Positions 6,764 through 10,067 of a DNA stretch of 10,067 bases are shown here, one piece after another. The translations under genes were made by a program, and so were the position numbers. Position 1 is the first letter of the stretch. The number at the start of each line of letters is the position of its first letter. The DNA is taken from positions 1-10,067 of the forward strand of contig CAMPJN010000115.1 in the NCBI GenBank assembly GCA_946886875.1, in the 5' to 3' direction. The DNA is from an uncultured Pseudomonas sp. (GTDB taxonomy: Bacteria > Pseudomonadota > Gammaproteobacteria > Pseudomonadales > Pseudomonadaceae). The notes beneath the pieces are model-generated. The model was not told the origin of the DNA, searched no databases, and was given only the letters and a program-made list of their open reading frames with translations.

Positions 6764-6807
6764 AAAACTGGAGTTACCTGATACTAAGCATCAGATGTGC
6801 CAGTTTT
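6764..6807 (-). terminator. Two-part hairpin, possible terminator of the thioesterase gene
   Basis: Outer stem AAAACTGG (6764-6771) pairs with CCAGTTTT (6800-6807). An inner stem CTGAT (6778-6782) / ATCAG (6790-6794) has a 7-base loop, with small internal loops between the stems. The - strand copy ends in a TTTT run and begins about 55 bp after the thioesterase stop codon, which fits an intrinsic terminator with an interrupted stem. The structure is also compatible with a mobile-element end or a structured RNA, so the call is tentative. Confidence 0.4.
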
Positions 6808-6861
6808 ATTACCCGAGGCCGTTTCTTCGCTGTTCATGTCGTTAAACGCGGCTTTTGTCGC

Positions 6862-7299
6862 TTATTGCGCAGTTACCAGCAGGGCCGTAAGCGCCGTGCG
6901 CAGCGGCTCGGGGATGGCCACCGGGCGGTTGCTCTCGCGCTCGACGAAGACATGGACGAAACGCCCCGCCGCGCAGGCTTGGTCCTCGCCGGCCTTGAAC
7001 ACCGCCAACTCGTATTGCACCGAACTGTTGCCCAGCTTGCCGACCCGCAGGCCGATCTCGATGCGCTCGGGAAAGGCGATGGAGGCGAAATAGTCGCAGC
7101 TGGAACTGACCACGAAACCGACCACGGCGCCGTCATGGATATCCAGACCGCCGACCTCGATCAGGTAGGCATTCACCGCGCTGTCGAAGTAGCTGTAGTA
7201 GGTGACGTTGTTTACATGGCCGTAGAGGTCGTTGTCGTGCCAGCGCGTGGTGATCGGCTGGAAGTGCGGGTAGTCGCTGCGCAGGTGCTCTTGGTTCAT
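6862..7299 (-). CDS. Acyl-CoA thioesterase, 4HBT hotdog family
   Basis: Protein of 145 residues from ATG 7299, a normal length for a 4-hydroxybenzoyl-CoA-type (YbgC/FadM-like) hotdog thioesterase, which hydrolyses acyl-CoA to free acid and CoA in the cytoplasm. The family signature [16 protein letters not shown] lies near the N-terminus; its second Asp corresponds to the catalytic acid and H-V-N-N to the helix that follows. Further on, S-S-C-D-Y and [15 protein letters not shown] fit the family beta strands. I chose ATG 7299 (AAGG five bases upstream) over an in-frame TTG at 7317 that would add six residues. It lies downstream of the alcohol dehydrogenase, separated by a REP doublet. The substrate cannot be read from sequence; the acyl-CoA dehydrogenase nearby suggests an acyl-CoA intermediate. 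Confidence 0.85.
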   Translation of the reverse strand: MNQEHLRSDYPHFQPITTRWHDNDLYGHVNNVTYYSYFDSAVNAYLIEVGGLDIHDGAVVGFVVSSSCDYFASIAFPERIEIGLRVGKLGNSSVQYELAVFKAGEDQACAAGRFVHVFVERESNRPVAIPEPLRTALTALLVTAQ

Positions 7300-7353
7300 A
7301 GGGGCCTTGTTCTGCAATGTCGCGTGGCTGGATCAGTGTTGATTGCAAGAGCA

Positions 7354-7415
7354 TCGCGGCCAAGGCCGCTCCTACGAGAGCATGCGGTCACCTGTAGGAG
7401 CGGCCTTGGCCGCGA
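7354..7415. repeat. REP doublet (REPIN-like), perfect 22-bp inverted repeat
   Basis: Two 22-bp arms (7354-7375 and 7394-7415) are exact reverse complements separated by an 18-base spacer. The right arm reads GTAGGAGCGGCCTTGGCCGC plus GA, a Pseudomonas-type REP with its GTAG tag, here facing inward toward the spacer. Each arm also contains its own GCGGCC-TT-GGCCGC hairpin. It begins 7 bp after the stop of the alcohol dehydrogenase and lies before the thioesterase, where REPs commonly stabilise upstream mRNA or lower downstream expression. It has no T tract, so it is not a classical terminator. Confidence 0.85.
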
Positions 7416-7422
7416 AAGATCA

Positions 7423-8586
7423 TCAATAAGCCGCCTGATAAATCGCCAGAGCCTGGGCCTCGGTCATTTCTCGCGGGTTATTCACCAGCAGGCGCTGTTG
7501 CAGCATGGCGTCGCTGGCCAATTGCGCGAGCATGCTTTCCGGCACACCGGCATCGCGCAACCGGGTGGGCAGGCCGCTGCGTTCGCTGAAGTCGGCCAAG
7601 GCGCCGATAAATTGTTCGGTTTGGCTCAGCGCATCGCCGCGGCGCAAGCGTTCGCCGAGCACCAGCGGCGCCAGTTCGGCATACAGCGGTGCGGCCGCTT
7701 CGGCGTTAAAACCCAGCACATGGGGCAACACCAGGGCATTGGCCAGGCCATGGGGAATATGGAAGTGCCCGCCCAACGGATAGGCCAGGGCATGCACCGC
7801 CGCTACCGGTGCATTGGCAAAGGCCTGGCCGGCCAGGCAGGCGCCGAGCAACATGGCCTGGCGCGCCTTGCGGTTGCTGCCGTTATGCACCGCTTCATCC
7901 AGGTTCGCCGCGAGCAAACGCAGGGCCTCGCGGGCCAGCAGGTCGGACAGCGGGTTCTTCTTCAGCGCGCTGGTGTAGGCCTCTATGGCATGGACCATGG
8001 CGTCTATGCCGGTGGCGGCGGTGATCGCGGGTGGCAGGCCGAGGGTCAGGTCGGCATCCAGCAGCGCCAAGTCCGGCAGCAACAGCGGCGAAACCACGCC
8101 CATCTTGCTGGTTTCGCCGGTGGTGATAATGGCGATCTGGGTCACCTCCGAGCCGGTGCCGGCGGTGGTCGGCACCTGAATCAGCGGCAGCCGCCGGCCC
8201 TTGGCATTGCCGACGCCGTAGATCTCCGCCAACGTCTGACTGCAATAGGGCTGGGCGAGCAAGGCGACCAACTTGGCCACATCCATCGAACTGCCGCCGC
8301 CGAAGCCGACGATAAGTTCGGCGCCCAGCGCCTTGGCTTGCGCCACCGCGCTTAGCACTATGGCTTCGGGTGGGTCGGCGACTACCTGATCGAATACCTC
8401 GACCGCCACACCTGCGGCGGCGAAGCCCGGTAGCAGCTCATCAAGCAGGCCGAGCTTGGTAATGCCGGGATCGGTGACGATCAATACCGAACGCGCGCCG
8501 CGCTCCTGACACAGGACGGCCAAACGGCGCGCCGAGCCGGCTTCGCAGATGATCTGCGCGGTGGTGGCGAAACTGAAGGGATGCAT
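7423..8586 (-). CDS. Iron-containing (group III) alcohol dehydrogenase
   Basis: Cytoplasmic NAD(P)-dependent oxidoreductase of 387 residues, the usual length for the FucO/AdhB family, interconverting alcohols and aldehydes. The N-terminal nucleotide-binding half has G-G-G-S-S-M-D (96-102) and the P-T-T-A-G-T-G-S-E-V-T stretch (139-149). The C-terminal helical half holds the metal site: D195 and H199 in G-I-D-A-M-V-H-A, H265 in A-V-H-A-L-A-Y-P-L-G-G, and H279 in H-I-P-H-G, with the same 14-residue spacing as His263/His277 of E. coli FucO. All four expected ligands are present, so it should be active. The ATG at 8586 has AAGAGGA (8600-8594) seven bases upstream. It follows the acyl-CoA dehydrogenase on the same strand after a 150-bp REP-rich gap. 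The substrate is unknown. Confidence 0.9.
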   Translation of the reverse strand: MHPFSFATTAQIICEAGSARRLAVLCQERGARSVLIVTDPGITKLGLLDELLPGFAAAGVAVEVFDQVVADPPEAIVLSAVAQAKALGAELIVGFGGGSSMDVAKLVALLAQPYCSQTLAEIYGVGNAKGRRLPLIQVPTTAGTGSEVTQIAIITTGETSKMGVVSPLLLPDLALLDADLTLGLPPAITAATGIDAMVHAIEAYTSALKKNPLSDLLAREALRLLAANLDEAVHNGSNRKARQAMLLGACLAGQAFANAPVAAVHALAYPLGGHFHIPHGLANALVLPHVLGFNAEAAAPLYAELAPLVLGERLRRGDALSQTEQFIGALADFSERSGLPTRLRDAGVPESMLAQLASDAMLQQRLLVNNPREMTEAQALAIYQAAY

Positions 8587-8593
8587 GCTTCGA

Positions 8594-8600
8594 TCCTCTT
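8594..8600 (-). promoter_or_regulatory. Ribosome binding site of the alcohol dehydrogenase gene
   Basis: AAGAGGA on the - strand, seven bases before the ATG at 8586. It fixes the start of the iron-containing alcohol dehydrogenase and lies just outside the REP cluster. Confidence 0.7.
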
Positions 8601-8607
8601 GTTATGC

Positions 8608-8719
8608 GTAGCCCGGAGGCAATCCGGGGATATGCGCGAACCCGACGCGGATCACCTCCGCCGTAGGCAGCGATACCCATGCCGATTGTTGGGTATCGCT
8701 GCGCTCAACACCAACCTAC
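8608..8719. repeat. Composite REP cluster between acyl-CoA and alcohol dehydrogenase genes
   Basis: Three palindromic units packed in about 110 bp. (1) 8608-8629: GTAG followed by CCCGGA-n5-TCCGGG, a separate REP family. (2) 8647-8661: GCGGA-TCACC-TCCGC. (3) 8663-8719: GTAGGCAGCGATACCCA on the left and the reverse complement of its last 13 bases at 8690-8702, continuing to CCAACCTAC at 8719; the 13-bp stem (8667-8679 / 8690-8702) is perfect. Read on the - strand, 8719-8688 begins GTAGGTTGG and matches the right arm of the mshD element at 28 of 32 positions. The cluster fills almost the whole gap (8587-8736), leaving no room for a gene. It probably shapes mRNA stability between the two - strand genes. 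Confidence 0.75.
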
Positions 8720-8736
8720 CAATGCAGTGCCGCGCC

Positions 8737-10067
8737 TCAGAACGCAAAGCTTTGCTCGGCCATCGCCATCAAACAGTCCGCCCCGCCTAGCAGCGCCTCG
8801 CGATGCCCGCTGGCCCGCGGCAACACCCGGCGCAGGTAGAAGTCGGCGGACTGCAGCTTGGCCTGATAGAACGCTGCCTCGCCGCTGTCCGCCTCCAGCG
8901 CATCCTGCGCCCGCGCGGCTGCCTGTAGCCAGAAACCGGCGAGCAATACATAAGCCGAATACTGCAGGAAGTCGACCGAGGTTGCGCCTATCTCTTGCGG
9001 GTTGCGCTGGCTGATGGCGATCACCTCGGCGCTCAGCTCGCGCCATTCGCCGAGGCGCGCCTGCACGGTTCTGGCCAGTTCGGCCAATGCCGGGCGACTG
9101 GCCTGCTGGTCGCACAGTTGGCTGAATTCCGCCTGCAGGGCCGAGAGTTCCGCGCCGCCATCGCCGAGCAGCTTGCGGCGGATATAGTCGAGCGCCTGGA
9201 TGCCGTTGGTGCCCTCGTACAGTTGGGTGATGCGGCTGTCGCGCATCAGCTGTTCGATGCCCCATTCGCGGATATAGCCGTGGCCGCCGTAGACCTGCAC
9301 GGCGAGGTTGGCGACTTCCTGGCCCATATCGGTGCAGAAGGCTTTGACGATCGGGATCAACAGCGCCGCGCGCTTGCCGGCGGCCTTGCGCGCTTCGGCA
9401 TCCGGGTGGCCGTGTTCGAGGTCGAGCTGGCGCGCGCAATAGGCGCCGAGCATGCGACTGCCCTCAACCAGGGTCTTTTGGGTCAGCAGCATGCGCCGCA
9501 CATCGGGGTGAACGATGATCGGGTCGGCGGCCTTGTCCGGTGCCGCCGCGCCGGTCAGCGCCCGCGATTGCAGGCGTTCGCGGGCATAGCTGAGGGCGCC
9601 CTGGTATGCCGCTTCGCCGATGCCCACACCCTGCAGGCCGACCTGGAAGCGCGCGTCGTTCATCATGGTGAACATGCAGGCCAGACCCTGGTTCGGCTCG
9701 CCGATGATCCAGCCGGTTGCGCCGTCGAAGTTCATCACGCAGGTCGAGGTGCCCTTGATCCCCATCTTGTGCTCGATGGCGCCGCAGCTCAGGGCGTTGC
9801 GCGGGCCCGGTGTGCCGTCTGCGTTGGCGATGAATTTCGGTACCAGCAGCAGGCTGATGCCTTTCACTCCGGCGGGCGCGTCGGGCAGGCGGGCGAGCAC
9901 CAGATGGACGATGTTCTCGCTGATGTCCTGCTCGCCGCCGCTGATAAAGATCTTGCTACCGCTGACTTTGTAGCTGCCGTCGGCCTGGGGCTCGGCGCGG
10001 CTGCGCAACAGCGCCAGGTCGGTGCCGGCCTGGGGTTCGGTCAGGCACATGGTGCCGGTCCACTGGC
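8737..10067 (-). CDS. Acyl-CoA dehydrogenase, DmdC-like (5' end outside window)
   Basis: C-terminal 443 residues of a FAD-dependent acyl-CoA dehydrogenase; the frame stays open to the window edge (Q-W-T-G-T before M-C-L-T-E-P), so roughly the first 150 residues are missing. Visible: M-C-L-T-E-P-Q-A-G-T-D, the FAD/substrate-contacting motif of the middle domain; N-D-A-R-F-Q-V-G-L-Q-G at the start of the C-terminal helical domain; Y-G-G-H-G-Y-I-R-E-W-G; then Q-L-Y-E-G-T-N-G-I-Q, whose Glu is the expected catalytic base. About 150 further residues form the extra C-terminal domain typical of the roughly 600-residue DmdC-type group. It catalyses alpha,beta-dehydrogenation of an acyl-CoA. Despite the family name (methylmercaptopropionyl-CoA dehydrogenase), many Pseudomonas homologues act on fatty acyl-CoAs, so no substrate is assigned. 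The internal ATG at 10050 is not the start. Confidence 0.9.
   Translation of the reverse strand, partial: QWTGTMCLTEPQAGTDLALLRSRAEPQADGSYKVSGSKIFISGGEQDISENIVHLVLARLPDAPAGVKGISLLLVPKFIANADGTPGPRNALSCGAIEHKMGIKGTSTCVMNFDGATGWIIGEPNQGLACMFTMMNDARFQVGLQGVGIGEAAYQGALSYARERLQSRALTGAAAPDKAADPIIVHPDVRRMLLTQKTLVEGSRMLGAYCARQLDLEHGHPDAEARKAAGKRAALLIPIVKAFCTDMGQEVANLAVQVYGGHGYIREWGIEQLMRDSRITQLYEGTNGIQALDYIRRKLLGDGGAELSALQAEFSQLCDQQASRPALAELARTVQARLGEWRELSAEVIAISQRNPQEIGATSVDFLQYSAYVLLAGFWLQAAARAQDALEADSGEAAFYQAKLQSADFYLRRVLPRASGHREALLGGADCLMAMAEQSFAF

Larger units (their letters stand above)
6544..6861. other. Intergenic region between convergent mshQ and thioesterase genes
   Basis: About 320 bp with no credible gene. 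It holds a second in-frame stop (TAA) just after the mshQ TGA, a small hairpin CGCTG-CGC-CAGCG (6616-6628), the strong terminator stem at 6683-6712 and a two-part hairpin at 6764-6807. The bases between show no promoter, RNA gene or coding signal that I can support. Confidence 0.7.

Noticed and set aside
6764..6807. Integron attC-like site
   Set aside because: The nested stems superficially resemble a folded attC, but there is no R-box core (GTTRRRY) pair, no integrase and no cassette layout.
7300..7317. TTG start for the thioesterase
   Set aside because: An ATG with AAGG upstream lies six codons in and gives the normal family N-terminus.
6652..8355. 567-codon open frame on the + strand
   Set aside because: It runs antisense across the alcohol dehydrogenase and thioesterase genes, both of which have clear family motifs. 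Its product is low-complexity (Gly/Gln/Arg/Ala) without a recognisable domain, typical of an antisense shadow in GC-rich DNA.
8705..9439. 244-codon open frame on the - strand in another frame of the acyl-CoA dehydrogenase
   Set aside because: Arg/Pro/Gly-rich product with no motif, fully overlapping a well-supported gene on the same strand.

Overview
The window looks like chromosomal DNA of a GC-rich gammaproteobacterium, most likely a Pseudomonas or close relative. Two things suggest this: GTAG-type REP palindromes of the kind scattered through Pseudomonas genomes, and Pseudomonas-like lipid-metabolism genes. Species cannot be told from the sequence alone.

Left two thirds (47-6543, + strand): the 3' half of an MSHA-type (mannose-sensitive haemagglutinin) type IV pilus locus, in the order mshB-mshA-mshC-mshD-mshO-mshP-mshQ known from Vibrio, Shewanella and Aeromonas. 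Six consecutive genes encode class III-signal (pre)pilins: a major pilin (MshA), an MshA-like companion (MshB) and four minor pilins (MshC, D, O, P). The seventh, MshQ, is a 1079-residue secreted protein with a LamG-like domain, probably the surface or tip adhesin. From mshA onward every junction is a start/stop overlap (TAATG, ATGA, ATGCTGA, 20 bp, ATGA), so these genes are probably one translationally coupled operon. The assembly genes (ATPase, inner-membrane platform, secretin) would lie to the left, outside the window. A strong stem-loop terminator follows mshQ.

Right third (6862-10067, - strand): three consecutive genes reading leftward. They are a DmdC-like acyl-CoA dehydrogenase (5' end off the window), a group III iron-containing alcohol dehydrogenase and a 4-hydroxybenzoyl-CoA-type thioesterase. 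Together they suggest acyl-CoA or alcohol/aldehyde metabolism, but no single pathway can be named. Both gaps between them are filled with REP palindromes.

The most notable observation is a 123-bp element with inverted REP ends (REPIN-like, 1557-1679) inside the mshD coding sequence. It is exactly 41 codons long and sits in the only forward frame of the element that lacks a stop. It falls in the cytoplasmic prepilin leader, stretching it to 58 residues. Removing it in silico restores a normal 17-residue leader. The same REP family recurs at 8688-8719. Other points are an Ala instead of Gly at -1 of the MshO cleavage site, the missing Glu5 in MshP and a calcium-loop-like motif at the C-terminus of MshQ. 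I see no tRNA, rRNA, CRISPR array or transposase gene.
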